This document shows, one piece after another, positions 28,273 to 35,840 of a stretch of DNA of 64,000 bases. The notes beneath the pieces were generated by a model, which saw nothing but the letters and a program-made list of their open reading frames with translations, had not been told where the DNA came from and ran no database searches. Position numbers and translations under genes: made by a program. Source of the DNA: JADCGM01 sp943368345. Lineage in GTDB: Bacteria; Pseudomonadota; Alphaproteobacteria; Sphingomonadales; Sphingomonadaceae. The DNA lies in contig CALRKY020000004.1 of assembly GCA_943368345.1 (NCBI GenBank), forward strand, positions 1 through 64,000, given 5' to 3'. Within the stretch, counting starts at the first letter, position 1. Every line of letters starts with the position of its first letter.

Positions 28273-29274
28273 ATGTCGTCACTGCCACAGACCATGACCG
28301 CCATCGACCCCGCTGCGCCCGGCGGACCGGAGGTGTTGGTGCCGGTCGCCCGCCCGGTGCCGGTGGCAGGGCAGGGGGAGGTGCTGATCCGTGTCGCTGC
28401 CGCCGGGGTCAACCGTCCGGACGTGTTGCAGCGCATGGGCCTATACCCGATGCCACCGGGAGCGCCGACGATACCGGGGCTGGAGGTGGCCGGCACGATT
28501 GTCGCCGTCGGCCCCGGGGTGACCCGCTGGTTCGTTGGACAACAGGTTTGCGCGCTGGTGGCGGGGGGCGGTTATGCCGAATATTGCCCCGCTCCCGAAG
28601 GCCAGTGTCTGGCGGTGCCGGACGGACTGTCCCTCGTCGATGCAGCCGGACTGCCGGAAACCTATTTCACCGTCTGGTCGAACCTATTCGAACGAGCATA
28701 TGCCACGGCTGGCGAAACGGTGCTGGTGCACGGCGGCACCAGCGGCATTGGGGTCACCGCCATCCTGCTCGCCAAGGCCTTTGGCCTGACTGTCATCACC
28801 ACCTGTGGCAGCGACGAGAAATGCGCCTCGGCCCGCACGGTCGGCGCCGATGTCGCGATCAACTACCGGACCGGCGATTTTACGGCGGAAACGCTTGCTG
28901 CCACTGGCGGACGCGGCGTCGATGTCGTGCTGGACATGGTTGGCGGCGATTATCTCGCAAAGAATGTTGCCTGCATGGCGGAGGGTGGGCGGCACGTCTC
29001 CATCGCCTTTCAGCGCGGCCCGCGCGGCGACCTTGACCTGATGTCGGTCATGCGCAAGCGACTGACACTCAGCGGGTCGATGCTCCGCCCGCGTTCCATC
29101 GAGTATAAAAGCTTGGTCGCCGACAGCCTCGCCCGCGACGTCTGGCCGCTGTTTGAGAGCGGCAAACTACGGGCAATCGTCGATCAGGTATTTCCGCTGG
29201 TCCAGGCCGCCGACGCGCACCGGTGGATGGAAGCGGGCGACCATGTCGGGAAGATTATCCTGACCATTGACTGA
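28273..29274 (+). CDS. NAD(P)H-quinone oxidoreductase (PIG3-like, MDR superfamily)
   Basis: 333-residue zinc-free medium-chain reductase. The N-terminal GroES-like domain has AGVNRPDVLQRMGLYPMPPG, diagnostic of the PIG3/quinone oxidoreductase branch. The NAD(P) site is VLVHGGTSGIGVTAILLAK, with no glycine-rich zinc site. It is predicted to reduce quinones or enals with NADPH. The ATG 28273 start is used. A GST gene follows 33 bp downstream, suggesting a detoxification pair. Confidence 0.93.
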   Translation: MSSLPQTMTAIDPAAPGGPEVLVPVARPVPVAGQGEVLIRVAAAGVNRPDVLQRMGLYPMPPGAPTIPGLEVAGTIVAVGPGVTRWFVGQQVCALVAGGGYAEYCPAPEGQCLAVPDGLSLVDAAGLPETYFTVWSNLFERAYATAGETVLVHGGTSGIGVTAILLAKAFGLTVITTCGSDEKCASARTVGADVAINYRTGDFTAETLAATGGRGVDVVLDMVGGDYLAKNVACMAEGGRHVSIAFQRGPRGDLDLMSVMRKRLTLSGSMLRPRSIEYKSLVADSLARDVWPLFESGKLRAIVDQVFPLVQAADAHRWMEAGDHVGKIILTID

Positions 29275-29307
29275 TCCCTAGACGCCACGTTGGATTGCGG
29301 AGGACCC

Positions 29308-29928
29308 ATGACCAAGACCCTGACCCTGCACGAATATAGTCCGTCCGGGAATTGCTATAAAATTCGGCTGACGGCGGCCTATGTCGGGGCTACGCTGGAC
29401 CGGCGCCAATATGACATTCTGGCGGGCGAAACGCGGACGCCGGAGTTTCTGGCGAACGTCAATGCCAATGGCCGGATTCCTGTCCTCCAGATTGGCGACC
29501 GGTTTCTGCCCGAATCCAACGCGGCGATCTGGTGGCTGGCGGGCGGATCCGATTTGATTCCAACCGACCGTTTTGCACAGGCCGACATGCTGCGCTGGAT
29601 GTTCTGGGAACAATATAATCATGAACCCAATGTCGCGACGATGCGCTTCTGGCGGGCGTTTGTCGGCGAAGCGAACTGGACCGATACCCAGCGGTTGCTC
29701 GCCCCGCAGAAACAGGCGGCGGGGGCAGCCGCACTGGCACTGATGGACGAACATTTGGCCGGACGGCGTTTCCTTGTCGGTGACCGGCTCAGCCTCGCCG
29801 ATATCGCGCTCTACGCCTATACTCATGTATCGGAGGAAGGGGGCTTTGATCTGACCGCTGTGCCCAACGTCCGGGCGTGGTGTGCAACCGTCGCCGCGCA
29901 ACCGCGCCATGTCGCGATGACCGACTGA
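29308..29928 (+). CDS. Glutathione S-transferase family protein
   Basis: 206 residues. The N-terminal thioredoxin-like domain starts LTLHEYSPSGNCYKIRLTA, with S-x-N/C at the usual catalytic position. NGRIPVL supplies the cis-Pro and PESNAAI the glutathione gamma-glutamyl contact. The C-terminal helical domain has LSLADIALYAYTH. GGAGG stands 5 bases before ATG 29308. It follows the PIG3-like reductase. A terminator-like hairpin lies beyond its end. Confidence 0.92.
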   Translation: MTKTLTLHEYSPSGNCYKIRLTAAYVGATLDRRQYDILAGETRTPEFLANVNANGRIPVLQIGDRFLPESNAAIWWLAGGSDLIPTDRFAQADMLRWMFWEQYNHEPNVATMRFWRAFVGEANWTDTQRLLAPQKQAAGAAALALMDEHLAGRRFLVGDRLSLADIALYAYTHVSEEGGFDLTAVPNVRAWCATVAAQPRHVAMTD

Positions 29929-29940
29929 GTGTGCTTCCGC

Positions 29941-29969
29941 TTGATCGGGCGGCTCAGGCTCGCTACACG
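29941..29969 (+). promoter_or_regulatory. Candidate promoter for trcR
   Basis: TTGATC (29941-29946), 17-bp spacer, TACACG (29964-29969). Matches to consensus are 4/6 and 3/6. It would put the start of transcription near 29976, giving a leader of about 50 nt that contains the hairpin at 29983-30004. Confidence 0.35.
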
Positions 29970-29982
29970 CTGTCCATGCACC

Positions 29983-30014
29983 GGCCGCTCCGCAAGGGGC
30001 GGCCCTTTCTATTT
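29983..30014 (+). terminator. Intrinsic terminator-like hairpin upstream of trcR
   Basis: GGCCGCTCC-GCAA-GGGGCGGCC (29983-30004) forms a 9-bp stem with one G-T wobble and a GNRA loop, followed by CTTTCTATTTT. It could end the GST transcript. But it is only 21 nt before the trcR ATG and may lie inside the trcR leader, where it could attenuate. Confidence 0.65.
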
Positions 30015-30025
30015 TGGAGACTGAC

Positions 30026-30700
30026 ATGGCGACACCTTTGATGCCGCACGCGACCGCAACCTGGCTGGTCGACAACAGCTCGATGACCTTTGAACAGATC
30101 GCGATTTTCTGTGGCCTCCACATCCTCGAGGTTCAGGCCATCGCCGATGAAAATACCCCGACCAAGCTGATCGGCCGGGACCCGATCCGGGCCGGTGAGC
30201 TGAGCCAGGCCGAACTCGACACGGCACAGGCCGATCCGGACTATGCCATGGTCATGGAAAAGGGGCCGGAGCAGCTCTACCGCACCAAGGGGCCGCGCTA
30301 CACCCCGGTGTCGCGCCGTCAGGACAAGCCGGACGGCATCATGTGGATTGTCCGCAACCATCCGGAAATCACCGACAACCAGATTTCCAAGCTGATCGGC
30401 GCGACCAAGCAGACGGTGACCTCAATCCGCGATAAGACCCACTGGAACATGCAGAACATCACCCCGAAGGACCCTGTGACGCTCAGCCTGACCACACAGC
30501 GCGAACTGGATGCGCTCGTCGCCGCCGCCGCCAAAAAGGCCGGGATCGTGCATGTCGACACCACGTTCGGGGCCGACAGGGAGGCAATGCTCGGGCAGCT
30601 GCGCGCCGAGCGCGACGCAACGGCACTGGCGGCCCAGGTTGCCTCCGGCGAAGTCGAACGGCCCGTCGAAATCACCGCCGAGAATCTGTTCAAGCGCTAG
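30026..30700 (+). CDS. trcR: TrcR-type cell-cycle transcriptional regulator (DUF1013)
   Basis: 224 residues of the DUF1013 family, restricted to alphaproteobacteria and named TrcR. A helix-turn-helix-like region is seen in DNQISKLIGATKQTVTSIRDKTHWN (about residues 125-150). GGAG lies 6 bases before ATG 30026. The protein is thought to bind RNA polymerase and regulate cell-cycle genes; this is from family knowledge. Its stop codon shares the CTAG tetramer with the convergent rsmD. Confidence 0.92.
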   Translation: MATPLMPHATATWLVDNSSMTFEQIAIFCGLHILEVQAIADENTPTKLIGRDPIRAGELSQAELDTAQADPDYAMVMEKGPEQLYRTKGPRYTPVSRRQDKPDGIMWIVRNHPEITDNQISKLIGATKQTVTSIRDKTHWNMQNITPKDPVTLSLTTQRELDALVAAAAKKAGIVHVDTTFGADREAMLGQLRAERDATALAAQVASGEVERPVEITAENLFKR

Positions 30701-31248
30701 GTTTGTCCGTCCGCGCGCAGCAGGTGCAGCCAGGCCTTGCCGTGCGCCCGCGGCGTTGCGGCGGTAAAGCCGGGGATTAGAACGGCTTCCCCCTTGCCGG
30801 TTTCGATGGACACCATGGCGTGGGGGGCAACCCAGCCCTGTTCGACCGCCCGCACCAAGGCAGGGCCTGCCAATCCCGAGCCATAGGGCGGATCGAGCAG
30901 CAGCAGGTCGCAGGGCTGGGCTGCGCGCCCGAGCGTTTCGGCGGGCTGGGCAAGGACTGTCGTCCGGTCACCCGCTCCCAGCCCGGTGATATTCGCTTTC
31001 AGGGCATCAAGCGCGATCCGGTTGGCCTCGACAAATATCACGTGACCCGCACCACGCGACAAGGCCTCCAGACCCAGCGCTCCCGTCCCTGAAAACAGGT
31101 CGAGCACTCGCAGATCCTCAAAACTCCCCAACCGGCTGGTCAGCATCGAGAACAGCGCTTCGCGCACCCGGTCGGCGGTGGGTCGGGTTGCTTCGCCCTC
31201 GGGCGCCTTCAGAGCGCGTCCCCGCCACTGCCCGGCGATGATCCTCAC
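30697..31248 (-). CDS. rsmD: 16S rRNA (guanine(966)-N(2))-methyltransferase
   Basis: 183-residue SAM methyltransferase modifying G966 of 16S rRNA. MRIIAGQWRGRALKAP and TRPTADRVREALFSML are the N-terminal RsmD signatures. The SAM loop is LDLFSGTGALGLEAL and the catalytic motif is LLDPPYGSG. The start is GTG and overlaps the rluB stop (GTGA). Confidence 0.95.
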   Translation of the reverse strand: MRIIAGQWRGRALKAPEGEATRPTADRVREALFSMLTSRLGSFEDLRVLDLFSGTGALGLEALSRGAGHVIFVEANRIALDALKANITGLGAGDRTTVLAQPAETLGRAAQPCDLLLLDPPYGSGLAGPALVRAVEQGWVAPHAMVSIETGKGEAVLIPGFTAATPRAHGKAWLHLLRADGQT

Positions 31249-32063
31249 GGCAGGTTCAGGCCCTTGCGCAACCGCGCGATGTCTGAGCCATGGACTTCGG
31301 CCACCGCGCCGGGGGCCAGGTCCTCCAGCTCATAGGGGCCATAGGCGACCCGCAGCAGCCGGGTGACCTGCAGGCCGATGGCCTCCAGCACCCGGCGGAC
31401 TTCGCGGTTCTTTCCTTCGGTCAGGGTCATCGCCAGCCAGGAATTGCGACCGAGCTTGCGTTCGACATCGGCGATGATCGACCCGTAGCGGACGCCCTCA
31501 ACCGTGATGCCCTCCGCCAGCGATTCCAGCGCCCGCTGCTCGACCGTGCCGAACACCCGGACGCGGTAGCGGCGGGACACCTTGTTGGACGGCAGCTCCA
31601 ACGCGCGTTTCAACTCGCCGTCAGTGGTCAACAGCAACAGGCCTTCGGTGTTAAAATCCAGCCGGCCAACCGGCAGCAGGCGCGGCAGGCCGGGTGGCAT
31701 CATGTCATAAATGGTTTTGCGACCCTTGTGATCGTTCGCTGCAGTCAGGCAACCCGGCGGCTTGTGGAACCGGAACAGCCGCGCCGCCGTCGGCATTTCG
31801 ACCGCTTGCCCATCGACAGTGACGCCCTTCAGATTGCTGAGAAGTGTCGCCGGTGTGGTCAGGATTTTACCATCGATGGAGATGCGGCCCTCGGCGATCA
31901 TCCGTTCGATGTCCCGGCGCGAGGCCACACCGGCTCTGGCGAGCAGCTTGGCGATCCGCTGCGGTCCGGTGTCGACGGCGGGTGCCGCTTCGCGCCGGTC
32001 CCGGTTGGAACGACGGTCGGCGTCAGGGCGGGGCGCGTGCGGGGAGCGGGGTGGGCGGGGCAT
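31245..32063 (-). CDS. rluB: 23S rRNA pseudouridine synthase (RluB/RsuA family)
   Basis: 272 residues. An N-terminal S4 domain (QRIAKLLARAGVASRRDIERM) binds RNA. The catalytic Asp is in GRLDFNTEGLLLLT. NREVRRVLEAIG is also conserved. A basic N-terminal tail of about 30 residues (Arg/Pro/Asp) precedes the S4 domain, as in many alphaproteobacterial members. The start ATG 32063 avoids a longer frame that runs towards the tRNA-Leu gene. RluB versus RluE/F or RsuA cannot be fully separated by eye. Confidence 0.9.
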   Translation of the reverse strand: MPRPPRSPHAPRPDADRRSNRDRREAAPAVDTGPQRIAKLLARAGVASRRDIERMIAEGRISIDGKILTTPATLLSNLKGVTVDGQAVEMPTAARLFRFHKPPGCLTAANDHKGRKTIYDMMPPGLPRLLPVGRLDFNTEGLLLLTTDGELKRALELPSNKVSRRYRVRVFGTVEQRALESLAEGITVEGVRYGSIIADVERKLGRNSWLAMTLTEGKNREVRRVLEAIGLQVTRLLRVAYGPYELEDLAPGAVAEVHGSDIARLRKGLNLP

Positions 32064-32102
32064 CCGGTGTCTGTGGCGACGCACTGCCCGCTTGGCAAGC
32101 GC

Positions 32103-32131
32103 TTGACCGGTCGCGTCAGTCCCTTTACCTC
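32103..32131 (+). promoter_or_regulatory. Candidate promoter for tRNA-Leu(CAA)
   Basis: TTGACC (32103-32108), 17-bp spacer, TACCTC (32126-32131), ending 12 bp before the tRNA. It closely resembles the promoter candidate before tRNA-Asp at 33763 in its strong TTGAC box, 17-bp spacing and GC-rich TASSTM -10 box. Confidence 0.5.
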
Positions 32132-32143
32132 CCCGCTTCGCGT

Positions 32144-32228
32144 GCCCCTGTGGTGAAATTGGTAGACGCGCTCGACTCAAAATCGAGTTCCGCAAGGAGT
32201 GCTGGTTCGATTCCGGCCAGGGGCACCA
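32144..32228 (+). tRNA. tRNA-Leu (anticodon CAA)
   Basis: 85 nt including encoded CCA. The acceptor stem GCCCCTG pairs with CAGGGGC. The anticodon stem CTCGA/TCGAG encloses loop CTCAAAA, giving CAA for TTG codons. A long variable arm (TTCCGCAAGGAGT) and the T-loop GGTTCGATTCC are present. It lies between divergent rluB and convergent MFS genes. Confidence 0.96.
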
Positions 32229-32249
32229 TTTCCATGACCGCCGCGAGTG

Positions 32250-33638
32250 TTAAACCTGTCGTTTGCGGGATTTTCGGCGTTTGATGGTGGCGAGCATCCG
32301 GTCGTGGGTGCGGCGGTCGAGCGGGTAAAAGCTGATGAAGGCGAGCGCCGTCAGCGCGAACGCGATCGGCATCCCGAGCATGATGAACTTCATCGCCGCC
32401 AGCGTGTCCGCCGATTGCGCGATGTTGGCCGTATAGCCGATGGCCCCCAGCAATTCGCCGAGGATGCCCGCCGCAATACCAAGTCCGGCCTTCTGGATCA
32501 GCGAGACCATACCGAACACCGCCCCTTCGGATTTGATGCCGGTTCGCCATTCCCCATATTCAACCGTATCGGGCATCATCGCCCAGAAGCAGAGATAGCC
32601 CGCCCCGGCGCCGAATCCGGCCAGCACCAACGGCGGCAGCAACATGGCAGGCGTCTCCGGCACCAGCCAGACGACGGGATATGTCATCAGCATGACGGCA
32701 ATGCCCGATATCCAGACATTCCGCTTCGACGTGCGCTTCATCACCGCCGTCCAGAATGGGATCGACAGGACAATGGCCCCGGTGAGCAGCGCCAGCGCAC
32801 TGCCGATCAAATCCTCCCGAGCAAGGCTATATTTAAAATAATAGGGCAGGGTTTTCTGGAACATGGTGCCGCCGACCGCCGCTGATAGCATGGCGGCGGA
32901 CACCAGCCAGAAGGCGCGGTTGTGCCGCAGCATCCGGAGCATCTCGGCAATCGATGGGGCAGAGGCGGCGTCCACCTCCTCGACTGCTTCCTGGGTGTTC
33001 CAGAAGCAGAAGATCAGGATCAGTGTTGCCAGGCTGCCGAACAGGATTGCCGTCGCCAGAAACCCGGTCGATCCGCCGCCAAAGCGTTCGACGAGTTTCA
33101 GGGTCCAGAAGGCGCTAAACAGACCGCAGCTGGCTGCTGCCACCATCCGGAAGCCGGCCAGCACGCCGCGTTCATGGCTGTCGCTGGTCATCACCGCCGA
33201 CAGCGCCAGATAGGGCATCGAGACGACTGCATACAATGTGCGGAACAGCATATGGGCGGCGACCGTGAACATCACCAGCGCCGTTCCGGTCAGCCCGGTG
33301 GGCAGGAACATCAGCGCCCAGGCGGCCGCCAGCGGGACCGCACCGAACAGCAGATAGGGTCGGTACCGCCCCCAGCGCGTCCGCGTCCGATTGGCCAGAT
33401 AGCCCATCAGCGGATCAAAAACCGCGTCCCAGATCAGCGCACTGGCAAACACCCAGCCGGCGGTTGCCGGCGGCAGGCCGAGCACATCGGTGTAAAAATA
33501 GAGGAGATACAGGCCAGCCGTGGTGAAATACAGGTTGAACGCGAAATCGCCCGCGCCGTAGCCAAACCGGCGGCGAAACGGCAGGGTCCCGCCGGACGCG
33601 CCGGTGATCGTTGCGGGGTCGACTGGGGTGCTCGCCAT
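32250..33638 (-). CDS. MFS transporter of the GPH (glycoside-pentoside-hexuronide:cation symporter) family
   Basis: 462 residues with 12 predicted membrane helices. GYGAGDFAFNLYF near the N-terminus, and DAVFDPLMGYLANRTRTRWGRYRP carrying the GPH/MelB-type cation-site Asp and the inter-helix basic loop, place it in the MelB-like family. The tail is strongly basic (RRKSRKRQ). Only one sensible ATG exists (33638); the open frame continues upstream to 34145, but that part is antisense to tRNA-Asp. No sugar-degradation gene is adjacent, so substrate is open; the GH3 glucosidase is 13 kb away. Confidence 0.9.
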   Translation of the reverse strand: MASTPVDPATITGASGGTLPFRRRFGYGAGDFAFNLYFTTAGLYLLYFYTDVLGLPPATAGWVFASALIWDAVFDPLMGYLANRTRTRWGRYRPYLLFGAVPLAAAWALMFLPTGLTGTALVMFTVAAHMLFRTLYAVVSMPYLALSAVMTSDSHERGVLAGFRMVAAASCGLFSAFWTLKLVERFGGGSTGFLATAILFGSLATLILIFCFWNTQEAVEEVDAASAPSIAEMLRMLRHNRAFWLVSAAMLSAAVGGTMFQKTLPYYFKYSLAREDLIGSALALLTGAIVLSIPFWTAVMKRTSKRNVWISGIAVMLMTYPVVWLVPETPAMLLPPLVLAGFGAGAGYLCFWAMMPDTVEYGEWRTGIKSEGAVFGMVSLIQKAGLGIAAGILGELLGAIGYTANIAQSADTLAAMKFIMLGMPIAFALTALAFISFYPLDRRTHDRMLATIKRRKSRKRQV

Positions 33639-33762
33639 CAAATGTCCGGTTGGAGAATTTCCTGAGCCTAGCGCGCGGCGACCATCCGGTCGAGTATGGC
33701 CTTCGCAATTGTCGATCCGCCCACGACCTGCCTTCTCGGGTGACAGGCGGCGCATTGCGGAG

Positions 33763-33791
33763 TTGACACGCCCATGACCGCTGAATAGGTA
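33763..33791 (+). promoter_or_regulatory. Candidate promoter for tRNA-Asp
   Basis: A perfect TTGACA (33763-33768), 17-bp spacer, TAGGTA (33786-33791), ending 15 bp before the tRNA. The -35 box is consensus while the -10 is poor, as for the tRNA-Leu(CAA) promoter candidate. Confidence 0.6.
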
Positions 33792-33806
33792 GCGCGACGC
33801 TTTTAA

Positions 33807-34175
<369 letters not shown>

Positions 34176-34179
<4 letters not shown>

Positions 34180-34400
34180 TTGGTCGGGTCCTGCGGGCGC
34201 CAATGGCCGGTTTCCATCCAGATCATCATCGGCCGCAGCGGCAGCACCCAGATAGTCCCGAGCAGCAGATAGAGCAGCGCCTGCGCCAGAACCGGCAGCG
34301 CCGCGATCCGCGACGCCGCAGCGGCGATCAGCAGCGCATAGATGGCCAGTCCGAGCAATATGGCGAGGACGCCGAGCGGCTTGCGAAGGGTGGGGGTCAT
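34176..34400 (-). CDS. DUF2842 family small membrane protein
   Basis: 74 residues with two hydrophobic helices (GVLAILLGLAIYALLIAAA and ALLYLLLGTIWVLPL), ending in MMIWMETGHWR, typical of DUF2842. Function unknown. Its stop is embedded in the chorismate mutase start. It lies 22 bp downstream of the 5-FCL gene. Confidence 0.88.
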
Positions 34401-34422
34401 GGGCGTAGCGGATAGCCGAGCC

Positions 34423-34989
34423 TCAACGCGCCGTCACCAAAATCCATTGCGTCGGCGTGGCAATTGCCTGCAGTGGTATGTCCCAGGGATCGGCATATAG
34501 TTGATCTACAATCTGCATATCATAGCATATGCCTATGGCATGAATGGATTTATTTCCGTCATTGTACGCCAAATAGCGGTCATAGTGACCGGCCCCTTGC
34601 CCCAGCCGATTGCCCGCCGTGTCGACGCCGATCAGCGGTACGAGCAGCACATCGGGGGACAGCGTTTCGGCAGTCGGGACGGGCTGGGGAAAGTCAAAGG
34701 GGCCGGCGACGAACTCACCGCGACGCCGGAACTGCATCGCGGCGGCCCGGTCCGCAAACCACGGATAGGCAATATCATGGCCCGCCGACGTCGCACGTTG
34801 ATCGGTCAGTGCCGGGTCGATCTCCGACCCAATCGCTGAATAGCTCCCGACAATTGCGCCGCTTGGCAGGCGGGAGCAGACCTGCGCCGCCAGCGCGGCG
34901 TGGAGGGCGGTGCGGGTATCCGGTGCGAGCGAGCGAACATAGGCAAGCCGTTGTTGCCGCAGCTCCCGCCGGCGCGCGTCCTTAGTCAT
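34423..34989 (-). CDS. 5-formyltetrahydrofolate cyclo-ligase
   Basis: 188 residues. It converts 5-formyl-THF to 5,10-methenyl-THF with ATP. Motifs: DARRRELRQQRLAYVRSL at the N-terminus, GSYSAIGSEIDP, and the ATP loop RLGQGAGHYDRYLA. ATG 34989 is used. Its position immediately after 6S RNA and zapA is a conserved arrangement (ygfA/fau next to ssrS) from gamma- to alphaproteobacteria. Confidence 0.94.
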   Translation of the reverse strand: MTKDARRRELRQQRLAYVRSLAPDTRTALHAALAAQVCSRLPSGAIVGSYSAIGSEIDPALTDQRATSAGHDIAYPWFADRAAAMQFRRRGEFVAGPFDFPQPVPTAETLSPDVLLVPLIGVDTAGNRLGQGAGHYDRYLAYNDGNKSIHAIGICYDMQIVDQLYADPWDIPLQAIATPTQWILVTAR

Positions 34990-35002
34990 GGGCAGTGGGG
35001 AA

Positions 35003-35171
35003 ATTGGCGGAACCACCATGGCCGTTTGTCGGAATATCCTCTGACGCCGGTAACGTCAGGTGGGAACCATGTGCACCGGACCAGGATCCGGACAGGGACA
35101 GCTCCCGTGGATTGAAGAATCGCCTCAGGGATGTTCGCTTTCTCGTACCGGGCAGTCCCGCCGGTGCCAAT
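35003..35171 (-). ncRNA. ssrS: 6S RNA (RNA polymerase-binding regulatory RNA)
   Basis: The gene lies between zapA and the 5-FCL gene, its conserved place. Read on the minus strand, the ends pair (ATTGGC at 35171-35166 with GCCAAT at 35008-35003). The interior has the long, bulged hairpin expected, including TGAGGCGATTC, GGTTCCCACCTGACGTTACC and its partner GGCGTCAGAGGATATTCC. 6S RNA mimics an open promoter and holds sigma-70 RNA polymerase in slow growth. End positions are estimates from the closing stem; no covariance search was possible. Confidence 0.82.
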
Positions 35172-35483
35172 CTAGGCCGTTGCCGCGTCATTCTCAAGGG
35201 CTGCGGCCAGCCGCTCCACCCGTTCCGCCAGGTTGTCATATTCGGCATCGGTCATAACGGCGACTGGCGGGGCCTTGCCGCTGCGCAGTTCGTGCAACTC
35301 ATCCGCCATCAGGATACCGGCCATCAGCAGCAATCGCGGCTCGCTCATCTGGCCGAGCGCCGCCTGCAGTTCGGCGGTTTTGCGGTCGAGGTGGCTGGCG
35401 AGACCTGCAAGATGCGTTTCCTCCCCATCGCCGCATGCCAGCGAATAGGAGCGGCCGCCGATCTGGACATTGACCTGTCCCAT
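35172..35483 (-). CDS. zapA: Cell division protein ZapA
   Basis: 103 residues. The N-terminal VNVQIGGRSYSLACGDGEETHL and the coiled-coil C-terminal half (EYDNLAERVERLAAALEN) are typical of ZapA, which bundles FtsZ filaments at midcell. The ATG shares one base with the upstream gene's TGA (TGATG). Its stop abuts the 5' end of 6S RNA, so both may come from one transcript that is processed. Confidence 0.93.
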   Translation of the reverse strand: MGQVNVQIGGRSYSLACGDGEETHLAGLASHLDRKTAELQAALGQMSEPRLLLMAGILMADELHELRSGKAPPVAVMTDAEYDNLAERVERLAAALENDAATA

Positions 35484-35665
35484 CAGCCGTTGTCCGCCGT
35501 CAGCAGCCGGTCAATCCGGGCAACGGCATCGCGGGTTGCTGCTTCGAGCGAGGCGCAGCGCGCTTGAAGCGCCGCCGTGGCCGGGGCATCCGGTTTTGGG
35601 CGTGTAGCGGCAGCGGCCTCGAGCCGGGCCAAAGCAGTTTCCAACCGTTTCCGCGCTTCGCTCAC
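35483..35665 (-). CDS. Small coiled-coil protein upstream of zapA (ZauP-like)
   Basis: 60 residues, almost all predicted helix, Ala/Arg/Glu-rich (LETALARLEAAAATRPK, LEAATRDAVARIDRLL). In Caulobacter a coiled-coil protein encoded directly upstream of zapA (ZauP) works with ZapA to focus the Z-ring. Position, size and translational coupling (TGATG) fit, but similarity by sequence alone is weak for such short coiled coils. It is divergent from tkt. Confidence 0.75.
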   Translation of the reverse strand: MSEARKRLETALARLEAAAATRPKPDAPATAALQARCASLEAATRDAVARIDRLLTADNG

Positions 35666-35754
35666 CGTCGTCTCTGCCCTCTGTAACCACGCAAAATCAG
35701 CGCGTTGTGGGCGAAGGGTAAGACGGGATGTTGAGTCGAGTCAATCACCCGGCG

Positions 35755-35782
35755 TTGACGGAGCGAAGCGGGCTGCTAATGG
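35755..35782 (+). promoter_or_regulatory. Candidate promoter for the tkt operon
   Basis: TTGACG (35755-35760), 16-bp spacer, TAATGG (35777-35782), about 50-60 nt before the tkt ATG at 35841. Just upstream, TTGAGTCGAGTCAA (35731-35744) holds two GAGTC copies and a TTGA/TCAA dyad that could be a regulatory site. Confidence 0.35.
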
Positions 35783-35840
35783 TCCGCCCGAGACTCCCGA
35801 CCAACGCCCAACCGACGCCCGATGAAAGCGCCCCAGCGAC

